A DNA stretch of 14,009 nucleotides from Bacteroidota bacterium. GTDB lineage: Bacteria; Bacteroidota; Bacteroidia; Bacteroidales; SZUA-534. Position numbers and translations under genes: made by a program. The notes under the pieces were generated by a model that did no database searches, was not told the DNA's origin, and saw only the letters and a list, made by a program, of their open reading frames with translations. The stretch is taken from NCBI GenBank assembly GCA_020047835.1, contig JAIFNJ010000091.1, positions 1 through 14,009 on the forward strand. Direction: 5' to 3'. How positions within the stretch are numbered: the stretch's first letter is position 1; each line of letters opens with the position of its first letter. Below are positions 1 to 6,761 of the stretch, in pieces.

Positions 1-859
1 TTGGAGCCGGTGCTGGAATTTCACCGGTTGTTGCTAATACCGTAATGGGGCTATTTGCCGCTATATTTCCAGAGTAATCTTTAGCTTTTGCGGTAAAAGT
101 AAACTCAGTGGTTGCGTTTAAATTCTTAAATGTGTACGCTATTTCTTTACCTGAGGCACTGCTCAAATTAACTAGGGCTCCACTTAATTCCAGTTCGTAA
201 AACACCGCACCGGAATTGTCCGTTGCGTTTAGCAATAATTCAATACTATTAAATCCAACCAAACCTGATACAGCCGAAAACCCGGCAGGTGCTTCTACAT
301 CGTCACCCTCCATGTTGTTGTAAAAGTAAATGTTATCAATAAAAATCGTATGTCCGCCGGCTCCTTCAAAATAGAACTGGAATATATCGGATATGGATAA
401 CCACTTGTTTGAAACGGAACTGAGTTCAATATCATAACTATTCCAACTGTTTACTACCAATGGAGTGAGACCCACATTTTGGTTTGTAACACTGCGACTT
501 ATGGGTGCAACGACCAATTTTGTCTCATCCGCCGTCCAAACATCTATATGAAAATGGGTCATGGGCAGTGCATTAATATCACTGGCAAATTCAAACCCCT
601 GAAAATTAAAATTGGCCAATTTAATGGTAGCATTTCCGACTATTTGAACGGTGGTCATGGTAGTTGCCTGATTCCAGTATGGGTTGAAATTGGTTCCATC
701 AATATTGGTGTAAGCATTACTAAAAATCGATATCACTTTTAAATTGCTCCGTTCCGGAGGGGTAGGAGCAGCCACTGATGGGGTTTGGGAAAACGAGGCA
801 GTAACTCCAAAAAGTAAAATCACAAGTAAGGCAACAAGCAGTTTCGATGTGTGTTTCAT
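1..859 (-). CDS. Secreted modular protein with FN3-like domain, C-terminus cut by window edge
   Basis: The reading frame starts at an ATG (859-857) and stays open to the left edge, giving 286 codons and no stop, so the C-terminal part is outside the window. Residues 1-25 form a signal peptide (basic MKHTSK, a hydrophobic core, then ASFSQ). A Pro/Ala/Thr-rich linker (PSVAAPTPPERS) follows, then a domain at about 39-182 beginning VISIFSNAYTNIDGTNFNP and holding FHIDVWTADETKL and a late IFIDNIYFYN strand, which suggests a beta-sandwich of the carbohydrate-binding type. Residues about 190-283 (APAGFSAVSG..., then TEFTFTAKAKDYSGNIAANS) resemble an FN3-like domain. This module pair is common in Bacteroidota extracellular proteins, often joined to glycoside hydrolases or secretion-sorting tails; that family knowledge is from memory. 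The function of this copy is not shown, because any catalytic module would lie beyond the edge. It is divergent from the DUF1801 gene. Confidence 0.5.
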   Translation of the reverse strand, partial: MKHTSKLLVALLVILLFGVTASFSQTPSVAAPTPPERSNLKVISIFSNAYTNIDGTNFNPYWNQATTMTTVQIVGNATIKLANFNFQGFEFASDINALPMTHFHIDVWTADETKLVVAPISRSVTNQNVGLTPLVVNSWNSYDIELSSVSNKWLSISDIFQFYFEGAGGHTIFIDNIYFYNNMEGDDVEAPAGFSAVSGLVGFNSIELLLNATDNSGAVFYELELSGALVNLSSASGKEIAYTFKNLNATTEFTFTAKAKDYSGNIAANSPITVLATTGEIPAPAP

Positions 860-937
860 TTTAATTAGTTTTTGAAATTATTAGATTATTTAGCATTTTA
901 ACGTTGTACCAAGGTTGGTTCTTTTTATTTTTGAAAA

Positions 938-967
938 CAAAATACGTAAAAATACTTTTGATGCAAA
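938..967 (-). promoter_or_regulatory. Candidate Bacteroidota-type promoter for the secreted protein gene
   Basis: Read on the minus strand, TTTG (967-964) is followed after 19 bases by TATTTTG (944-938). This is close to the Bacteroidota pattern TTTG / TAnnTTTG, one base short inside the -7 box. It would place the transcript start near 931, leaving a leader of about 70 bases ending in an A/T-rich stretch with no Shine-Dalgarno sequence. Its -33 box lies only three bases from that of the opposing promoter, so the two may compete. Confidence 0.5.
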
Positions 968-988
968 TTTTGTTTAAAATATCCTTTG
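957..988 (+). promoter_or_regulatory. Candidate promoter for the DUF1801 gene
   Basis: TTTG at 957-960 is followed after 19 bases by TATCCTTTG at 980-988. This resembles TTTG / TAnnTTTG with one extra base inside the -7 box. The predicted transcript start near 995 gives a short leader of about 18 bases before the ATG at 1013. The call rests only on the pattern and its position. Confidence 0.5.
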
Positions 989-1012
989 ATTTTAATTTAA
1001 AACAAGCAAACA

Positions 1013-1387
1013 ATGGAACACTTAGTTGGTAATATTGACGAATACATTCTTAGCTTTCCACATGAGGTTCAGGTACTTTTGGGACAAGTTCGGGCTACCA
1101 TTAAACTAGCCGCACCGGAGGCAATGGAATACATAGGTTACGGCATGCCTGCCTATAAATTAAGTGGAAAGCCCTTGGTTTATTTTGCTGCCTTCAAAAA
1201 CCACATCGGCTTTTATGCCACACCCACCGGACATTCAGCTTTTGCAAATGAACTTTCAATTTACAAACAAGGAAAAGGTTCCGTTCAGTTTCCTCTAAAC
1301 AAACCACTGCCTTTGGAGTTAATTTCCAGGATTGTTGCCTTTCGGGTAATGGAAAATGTGGAAAGGGCGAAATCCAAGAAGAGGTGA
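1013..1387 (+). CDS. DUF1801 / YdhG-like protein (YjbR/CyaY-like fold)
   Basis: A complete 124-residue protein, the usual size for DUF1801 (YdhG/iron-chaperone-like) proteins. The N-terminus NIDEYILSFPHEVQVLLGQVR and the central EAMEYIGYGMPAYKL, then PLVYFAAFKNHIGFY and GKGSVQFPLNKPLP, match the family pattern: a helical start, then a small sheet with a conserved GMPAY stretch. The end is basic (ERAKSKKR). There is no signal peptide or membrane segment, so it is cytosolic. Some relatives have been proposed to act as frataxin-like iron chaperones, but most are uncharacterised and nothing here shows the ligand. It is first in a rightward run of small soluble proteins and has its own candidate promoter. 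Family assignment is fairly sure; function is not. Confidence 0.5.
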   Translation: MEHLVGNIDEYILSFPHEVQVLLGQVRATIKLAAPEAMEYIGYGMPAYKLSGKPLVYFAAFKNHIGFYATPTGHSAFANELSIYKQGKGSVQFPLNKPLPLELISRIVAFRVMENVERAKSKKR

Positions 1388-1452
1388 TCATTTCATTATT
1401 GGGTAACTTATATATCCGATGATTTGTATTAATCCAAAATATATGGCTAAAA

Positions 1453-1938
1453 ATGGAACCTAGAATTGAACAGTTAACAGAAAAGAAATTGGTAGGGATG
1501 TGGTTAAAAATGACCCATTCCAATAACCGCACCTTTGAACTGTGGCGCAGTTTTATGCCCCGGCGACGTGAAATTGCGAATCATGTAACTCATGATCTTA
1601 TTTCGATGCAAGTGTACGACTCAACTTTTGATTTTTCCAAGTTTAATCCGGAGGCAGAATTTGTAAAATGGGCAGCCATTGAAGTCACTGATTTCAATAG
1701 CATTCCTCATAAAATGGAACCATTTACTTTGGCCAGCGGAATGTATGCTGTTTTTATTCATAAAGGGGCTGCAAGCACAGGATATAAAACCTTCCAATAT
1801 ATTTTCGGAACCTGGTTACCAAACTCTGAATATGTGTTGGACCAAAGGCCCCATTTTGAAATATTGGGAGAGAAATACAAAAATGAAGATCCGGATTCAG
1901 AAGAAGAAGTGTGGATTCCCATCCGTGAGAAAAAATAG
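1453..1938 (+). CDS. GyrI-like / AraC-type effector-binding domain protein
   Basis: A stand-alone 161-residue protein starting at the ATG at 1453; another ATG at 1443 is in a different frame and stops at once. It matches the GyrI-like small-molecule-binding fold found at the C-terminus of AraC/MerR-type regulators and as free proteins. Typical traits are the opening IEQLTEKKLVGMWLKMTHSNNRT, a central TLASGMYAVFIHKGAAS strand-turn-strand, FQYIFGTWLPNSEYVLDQRPHFEIL, and the acidic end DPDSEEEVWIPIREKK, where the EEEVWIPI motif closes the ligand pocket in relatives. No DNA-binding domain is present, so it is not itself a regulator; ligand sensing, sequestration or hydrolysis are the known roles of relatives. 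It lies 65 bases after the DUF1801 gene in the same direction and may be co-transcribed. Family confidence is good; the ligand is unknown. Confidence 0.5.
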   Translation: MEPRIEQLTEKKLVGMWLKMTHSNNRTFELWRSFMPRRREIANHVTHDLISMQVYDSTFDFSKFNPEAEFVKWAAIEVTDFNSIPHKMEPFTLASGMYAVFIHKGAASTGYKTFQYIFGTWLPNSEYVLDQRPHFEILGEKYKNEDPDSEEEVWIPIREKK

Positions 1939-2041
1939 CCCCTCAAACAAAGTTTATTTTGGTTTGTTATTTATATTGTATTTAAATTATTCATCATCGT
2001 AAAAGTAGGGAGGCAACTAAGATTTTCCTTTGGCCATATAA

Positions 2042-2204
2042 AACTTGAACACAAACACGGAGAAAAACTCAAACGCTTTTCACAGAATTATCTAAAGGTG
2101 GAATTATTACTCAGCAACTACAAGAGATGTTTTGGGGTTGCCATTAAGTAAGCTGCATAGATCAATCTGGGATTAAATGGATGTTTAATTGTATCGAAAA
2201 ATAA
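2042..2204 (+). pseudogene. Decayed 3' fragment of a PhnB-like VOC (glyoxalase-fold) gene
   Basis: In one frame from 2064 this stretch reads TQTLFTELSKGGIITQQL, then QEMFWGCH, a stop (2145-2147), then VSCIDQSGIKWMFNCIEK and a final stop (2202-2204). PhnB-like VOC proteins end in a pattern like LF..LS.GG.ITMPLQDTFWG, nine residues, then FGI.WM.NCE; the spacing between FWG and GIKWMFN matches this without a gap, and the stop falls where an aromatic residue is expected. Just upstream, 2042-2062 reads NLNTNTE in another frame, as the strand before it should, with one extra A in the run 2063-2067. So at least one frameshift and one nonsense change are visible and the N-terminal roughly two thirds is not recognisable. 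The 5' boundary is uncertain. The family assignment is from memory of the consensus. Confidence 0.5.
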
Positions 2205-2210
2205 GAAAAG

Positions 2211-2639
2211 ATGGAACCGAAAGAAAAAACAGCTATAACCGTGCTGACAACTATCAATGCACCCCTTGAAACAGTATGGAAGTGCTGGACAAATCCAGAA
2301 GATGTAACCCATTGGAACCATGCTTCCGATGACTGGCATACTACAAAGGCCGAAAATGATTTACGGGTTGGGGGTAAATTTCTTTCGCGGATGGAAGCCA
2401 AAGATGGGAGCGAAGGTTTTGATTTTTGGGGAATTTATGACAATATAATACCCCACGAATTGATTGAAAGTACCTTGGGCGATGGAAGAAAATTGAGTGT
2501 TGCTTTTACTACTATTGGAATCGCTACCAAAATTGTAGAAACCTTTGAAGCTGAAGACCTGAATTCTGTGGAATTGCAGCAAATGGGGTGGCAACTAATT
2601 TTAGACAATTTTAAAGAATATGCCGAATCCAAAAAATAG
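2211..2639 (+). CDS. SRPBCC / AHSA1-domain protein
   Basis: A complete 142-residue protein with the START-like SRPBCC fold of the AHSA1 (Hsp90 ATPase activator homologue) type. The family opening ITVLTTINAPLETVWKCWTNPEDVTHWN is at residues 9-36, followed by SDDWHTTKAENDLRVGGKF, an FDFWGIYDNIIPHELIEST strand-turn-strand, and a C-terminal helix GWQLILDNFKEYAESK that covers the hydrophobic pocket. There is no signal peptide. Members bind hydrophobic small molecules; most bacterial ones have no known ligand. The start is seven bases after the last stop of the VOC remnant, so in the ancestor the two genes were probably neighbours in one transcript. No clear promoter is seen directly in front of it. 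Confidence 0.5.
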   Translation: MEPKEKTAITVLTTINAPLETVWKCWTNPEDVTHWNHASDDWHTTKAENDLRVGGKFLSRMEAKDGSEGFDFWGIYDNIIPHELIESTLGDGRKLSVAFTTIGIATKIVETFEAEDLNSVELQQMGWQLILDNFKEYAESKK

Positions 2640-2856
2640 TGTCAATAAGTAAACTCAAAAATCAAAAAGGACCAAAACTCATAAATGTCCCAACAGATTA
2701 ATCCATAACTGTGGTTCGATATCCAGCCATTGGAAAAAGCATAAATTAATTTTTTGATTTAAATTGAAGGCCTTTATTTAAATTCCATCCTTTTGTTCCT
2801 ACTTTTTGAGTCTCGTTTAAAAGCTAGTAATCCATTATTGTATCGCAAATAAAACT
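2640..2856. other. Intergenic stretch without a recognised gene
   Basis: About 220 bases between the SRPBCC gene and the propeller gene's promoter. It is AT-rich with stops in all frames. A short open run near 2703-2746 reads ITVVRYPAIGKSIN before a stop; I do not recognise it and it may be chance or another relic. No strong hairpin is visible. Confidence 0.5.
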
Positions 2857-2864
2857 TATATTTG
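2857..2864 (+). promoter_or_regulatory. Candidate -7 box (TATATTTG) for the beta-propeller gene
   Basis: TATATTTG exactly fits TAnnTTTG and lies 19 bases before the ATG at 2883. The -33 partner is weak (only TTG at 2838-2840, at 16 bases). The box contains the TTG at 2862 that could otherwise be taken as an upstream start; a transcript starting near 2871 would exclude that TTG, supporting the ATG at 2883. Confidence 0.5.
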
Positions 2865-2882
2865 AAATACAAACATTGGAAC

Positions 2883-4223
2883 ATGAAAAAGAAAGCATTA
2901 AAAATCGGTTTAATCGTAGTGGCAATTTTGTTACTTATTGTGGCTATTTTCGGATATTTATTATGGAATTTTACACAAGGAAGTGAATCAATTTCCGGGA
3001 AAAGACAAGCCATACCGCAAAGAGCAGTATCATTGGATTCTTATAATCAAGGAACCTCTGATTGGACAAGCTGGCAAGGACCCAATTTTGACAAGAAAAG
3101 TGCTTTTATTGGAATAAAAAAAGACTGGACCAAAGGGTTGGATAAATTGTGGGAAGTAAGTTTTTTGTGTCAGGACGATCAGACGGCAACCTGGTCGGCT
3201 CCAGTAGTTCAAGGCAATTTACTCATCGTACCGGGTCGTGACGAAAAAAACGACTTGGTGTTTTGCCTTAACAGTGGAACGGGGGAACTAATCTGGAAAG
3301 GTTCCTATCTGGCCGAAACCAATACCAATCACGGTCCCGGTTCCCGCGCCACTCCTTTCATCGATAACGATAGGGTTTATACTTACGGCCGCAGTGGCGA
3401 TTTGGTATGCTGGAACCTGAAAGATGGCAACATGTTATGGCACAAAAAAGCAGCTGATTTAGGCGGCATTGAGCCCGATTGGGGATATTCATCTTCGCCG
3501 CTGGTTTACAAAAATAAAGTAATAGTACAGATGGGAGGAGCTGCATTGGCGGTAGCCTTTGATAAATTAACCGGCGAAGTTTTATGGAAATCAGGGAACG
3601 GATTTGGAGGGTATGCACCGGCAACCCTGCATAAAGCCGATTCAAGCATCCTACTTTTTTCCGGCGAAGCTATTTCGGGGTTAAATCCGGAAACAGGAGC
3701 CATCCTTTGGTCGTTGCCTTGGTTGGTTGATTATAAGGTAAATGCATCGATGCCGGTATCTGAGGGTAATATTATATTTGTTACTTCAGGTTATCGCAAA
3801 GGCTGCATGGCGATAAAAATTGAGAATAATAAACCAACGGTATTGTGGGAAAGCAAAGCCATCGAAGGTCAGCATTCCGATCCGGTAATTGTTGACGGGT
3901 ATGTATATGGCTATTCAGGCGAAAGCAGCCGCAATAATGGCCAACTGGTTTGCTTGCGTCTTTCCGATGGAAATGAAATGTGGAGAAGCACCGAAGTGGG
4001 CACCGGTACCTTTGCTTATGCCGATAACCACTTGATTTGTCTTGATATTAAAGGCAATTTATTTTTGGTGGAAATCAATCCCGATAAATTTATAAAAGCA
4101 GGTGAAATAAAAAGTGCCATGCCTTTGGTAAAAAACCCAGCATGGACGGCGCCAGTTATTGCAAACGGTAAATTGTATCTGCGTTATCTGCAACATATTA
4201 TTTGTTATAGTATAACAGGTTAA
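2883..4223 (+). CDS. Membrane-anchored PQQ-like beta-propeller repeat protein (BamB-like)
   Basis: 446 residues from the ATG at 2883. An in-frame TTG at 2862 would add seven residues, but it lies in a likely -7 promoter box and would move the basic MKKKALK start away from the N-terminus. Residues about 8-30 are one hydrophobic segment without a lipobox, probably a signal anchor, leaving the rest outside the cytosol. The body is a beta-propeller: five turns share the pattern of an acidic or Asn residue, then G and a Trp three residues on (NSGTGELIW, KDGNMLW, KLTGEVLW, ETGAILW, SDGNEMW), like the Trp-docking repeats of quinoproteins and BamB. Strands such as SAPVVQGNLLIVPG, ATPFIDNDRVYTYG and APVIANGKLYLRY alternate with them. 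Nothing shows that it binds PQQ; relatives are mostly scaffolds of unknown role. It is probably a single-gene transcript, with a separate promoter candidate in front of the next gene. Confidence 0.5.
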   Translation: MKKKALKIGLIVVAILLLIVAIFGYLLWNFTQGSESISGKRQAIPQRAVSLDSYNQGTSDWTSWQGPNFDKKSAFIGIKKDWTKGLDKLWEVSFLCQDDQTATWSAPVVQGNLLIVPGRDEKNDLVFCLNSGTGELIWKGSYLAETNTNHGPGSRATPFIDNDRVYTYGRSGDLVCWNLKDGNMLWHKKAADLGGIEPDWGYSSSPLVYKNKVIVQMGGAALAVAFDKLTGEVLWKSGNGFGGYAPATLHKADSSILLFSGEAISGLNPETGAILWSLPWLVDYKVNASMPVSEGNIIFVTSGYRKGCMAIKIENNKPTVLWESKAIEGQHSDPVIVDGYVYGYSGESSRNNGQLVCLRLSDGNEMWRSTEVGTGTFAYADNHLICLDIKGNLFLVEINPDKFIKAGEIKSAMPLVKNPAWTAPVIANGKLYLRYLQHIICYSITG

Positions 4224-4285
4224 TGAGGTACTTCCTAAGTGCTTTTCATTGGTTATCCAAAAACTGTTTTATCAACTCTTTTCAA

Positions 4286-4316
4286 TTTGCATAATTCATT
4301 GAATTATATTACTTTG
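4286..4316 (+). promoter_or_regulatory. Candidate promoter for the SulP-carbonic anhydrase gene
   Basis: TTTG at 4286-4289 is followed after 19 bases by TTACTTTG at 4309-4316, which differs from TAnnTTTG at one position. The predicted start near 4323 leaves a leader of about 30 bases before the ATG at 4354. Both boxes and the spacing fit the Bacteroidota pattern. Confidence 0.5.
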
Positions 4317-4353
4317 GCTATATCGATACTAGTATTCTTAAATATCCCCGTAT

Positions 4354-6759
4354 ATGAATATTCAAAGTTATTTCCGATCGAAATTACAAAAGCACATTCC
4401 CGCATTAAAATGGCTCTCTGTTTATTCATTAAAACTTTTAGGCTACGATGCGGTAGCAGGTCTTACACTGGCGGCTTATGCCATTCCGGTTTCGCTGGCT
4501 TATGCTACCTTAGCCGGGCTGCCTCCTCAATATGGGGTATATGGATATCTGTTAGGTGGCTTTTTTTATGCTTTTTTTGGTACAGGAAAGCAACTGGCCA
4601 TTGGCCCAACCTCGGCCATATCTATGTTAGTTGGAATAACCCTTTCTCATCTTTCAAACGGTGACCCTCAACGATGGATCGATTTAGCATCCCTGTCGGC
4701 ATTGTTAGTGTCGGCAATTAGTGTTCTGGCTTATTTTCTCCGGCTAAGTAGTATAATAAACTTTATTAGTGAAACAGTATTAGTGGGTTTCAAAGCAGGA
4801 GCCGCCATAATTATTGGACTAACACAGTTGCCCAAAATTTTTGGGGTTGCCGGTGGTGGCGAAGGATTTTTTAATCGGTTAACCATTCTAGGTGGGCAGC
4901 TTTCTGGAACAAATACCGTGGTTCTCATCTTTGGCATAGCTGCTATAATTTTATTAATTTCCGGCGATAAATTACTTCCAGGTAAACCCATCGCCATATT
5001 TGTAGTAATACTATCGGTGCTCCTGATTACATTTACTCCATTGGGTTCCATGGCATTTAAAACGGTAGGGGATATTCCCAGTGGATTACCAAAGTTGCAC
5101 TTACCCTCCTTGCATATCGCCGATATCAGTGCCATTCTTCCTCTGGCATTTGCCTGTTTTCTGTTGGCTTATATTGAAAGTGTATCGGCTGCTAAAACAT
5201 TGGCCCAAAAAAATGGATATGAAATTGATGCAGGACAGGAATTGCTGGCATTGGGTGTGGCTAACATGGCAACTGCTTTGGGAAATGGATATCCGGTAAG
5301 CGGTGGTTTATCGCAATCGGCGGTAAATGAAAAAGCAGGTGCCAGAACCCCGATATCGCTGATAATGGCATCATTCTTTATAGCAATATGTCTCTTATTT
5401 TTAACCGGATTACTTAAAAACCTCCCTTACGTTATTTTGGCAGCCATTGTTTTGGTTGCCATTAAGGGATTGGTAGATATTAAGGAAATGAAAAGGCTCT
5501 ATAAAGTGAACCGATTTGATTTTATTGTGGCTATGACAGCCTTATTTAGTGTAATTGTTTTTGGAATATTGCAAGGAGTGCTTATTGCTGCTCTGTTTTC
5601 ACTAATACTTATCATTCGTAGTGTTTCAAGTCCACATGTAGCATTCCTGGGCCGCATTCCAGGTACCAACCGATACACTGATATTAAGCGCCATCCAGAT
5701 AATGAATTGTTGCCCGGTTTGCTTTTATTCCGGGTAGAATCAACTTTGGTTTATTTCAATGTAGCGAACGTATATAATACAGTTTGGGCTAAAGTATTAG
5801 AGTCGGAAGGAACATTAAAGAAAGTGATTTTCGATTTAAGTTCTTCGGCCACTATTGATTCGAGCGGTGCCCGTTTGATTAAAAGGCTTTATGTGAACCT
5901 TCAAACCAAAGGCATTGAATTGTTGGTGGCTGAAGCGCATTCCGAAGTCCGCGATATATTACGGCACGAGAAAATTGAACACTTACTGGGACATGTAAGC
6001 CGGCGAGACACCCTGCATGATATGGTGGCAAATGCAATTGGAGAGTCTGAACCCTATATATTAAAAGCTCCCAAAAAACTTAAAAGGCAACAGATTGAAA
6101 AAATTATATCCCATATTATTTTAGGAAATAACTATTTTACACAAACCCACCCGAAGGAATACTTTGAAAGTTTTAGTTTTGAGCAAAAACCCTATATAAC
6201 TCTGGTTACTTGTTCCGATTCGCGTGTTCCTTTGAATTCACTGATGCCGGATACCTCCAACAAAGTCTTTTCAATTCAAAACATCGGGAACCAGATTTTA
6301 TCGACGGAAGGGTCGGTTGACTATGGTATTTATCATCTAAAAACACCGTTGTTATTGTTTTTGGGGCACTCCGACTGCGGTGCCATTAAGGCATACATTA
6401 AAGGATTCGATAAAGAAACTTACGGAATTAAGCACGAACTCGACTTTTTACAACCCATTATTACGGAATATACAACCATCCAAAATTTTGAAAAATTTCA
6501 TGCCCAGGTAATTGAAAAAAACCTCGACTATCAGGTTAACATTGCCTATAAGAAATATAAGGATTTGGTGAATGCTGGGGAACTTACTATTATTGCTGCT
6601 TTTTATGATTTTAAAGGAGAATTCGGGAAAGGAGCAGGTGATATCATCATTACCAATGTAAATAAACAAAAGGATATTGAAGAGATACGCAATATGGAAC
6701 TATTTAAGTATCTGTCGCAAGCTCAAAAGGAACTGCACATCGGGCGTTTAAAAGATTAA
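4354..6759 (+). CDS. SulP anion transporter fused to STAS and beta-carbonic anhydrase domains
   Basis: An unbroken 801-residue frame holds three modules. Residues about 25-430 are a SulP (SLC26) membrane domain of many hydrophobic helices, with the family motif YAIPVSLAYATLAGLPPQYG at 42-61 and GPTSAIS at 84-90. Residues about 455-565 are a STAS domain with its nucleotide-binding-type loop DSSG at 502-505. Residues about 575-801 are a beta-class carbonic anhydrase: CSDSR at 620-624 and HSDC at 672-675 supply the zinc ligands Cys620, His672 and Cys675 and the Asp622/Arg624 pair, and a QNIGNQI segment lies between. All key residues are present, so the enzyme part should be active. The expected job is sodium- or proton-linked bicarbonate (or related anion) transport in the inner membrane, with the cytosolic enzyme interconverting CO2 and bicarbonate at the pore. 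SulP-carbonic anhydrase fusions are known; the substrate here is inferred. It converges on glsA with a two-base gap. Confidence 0.5.
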   Translation: MNIQSYFRSKLQKHIPALKWLSVYSLKLLGYDAVAGLTLAAYAIPVSLAYATLAGLPPQYGVYGYLLGGFFYAFFGTGKQLAIGPTSAISMLVGITLSHLSNGDPQRWIDLASLSALLVSAISVLAYFLRLSSIINFISETVLVGFKAGAAIIIGLTQLPKIFGVAGGGEGFFNRLTILGGQLSGTNTVVLIFGIAAIILLISGDKLLPGKPIAIFVVILSVLLITFTPLGSMAFKTVGDIPSGLPKLHLPSLHIADISAILPLAFACFLLAYIESVSAAKTLAQKNGYEIDAGQELLALGVANMATALGNGYPVSGGLSQSAVNEKAGARTPISLIMASFFIAICLLFLTGLLKNLPYVILAAIVLVAIKGLVDIKEMKRLYKVNRFDFIVAMTALFSVIVFGILQGVLIAALFSLILIIRSVSSPHVAFLGRIPGTNRYTDIKRHPDNELLPGLLLFRVESTLVYFNVANVYNTVWAKVLESEGTLKKVIFDLSSSATIDSSGARLIKRLYVNLQTKGIELLVAEAHSEVRDILRHEKIEHLLGHVSRRDTLHDMVANAIGESEPYILKAPKKLKRQQIEKIISHIILGNNYFTQTHPKEYFESFSFEQKPYITLVTCSDSRVPLNSLMPDTSNKVFSIQNIGNQILSTEGSVDYGIYHLKTPLLLFLGHSDCGAIKAYIKGFDKETYGIKHELDFLQPIITEYTTIQNFEKFHAQVIEKNLDYQVNIAYKKYKDLVNAGELTIIAAFYDFKGEFGKGAGDIIITNVNKQKDIEEIRNMELFKYLSQAQKELHIGRLKD

Positions 6760-6761
6760 AA

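Noticed and set aside
479..742. Rightward 87-codon open frame inside the left secreted protein gene
   Set aside because: Opposite strand of a continuous 286-codon frame with a signal peptide and domain structure.
1194..1532. Leftward open frame across the DUF1801 gene end
   Set aside because: Antisense to two genes with clear family matches; composition looks like a shadow.
1942..1975. Possible hairpin CAAAC / GTTTG after the GyrI-like gene
   Set aside because: The stem is short, AU-rich and followed by a mixed sequence rather than a T-run; not a convincing terminator.
4239..4664. Rightward open frame of 141 codons overlapping the start of the SulP gene
   Set aside because: It covers the likely promoter and runs in another frame through the conserved SulP N-terminus; no recognisable protein.
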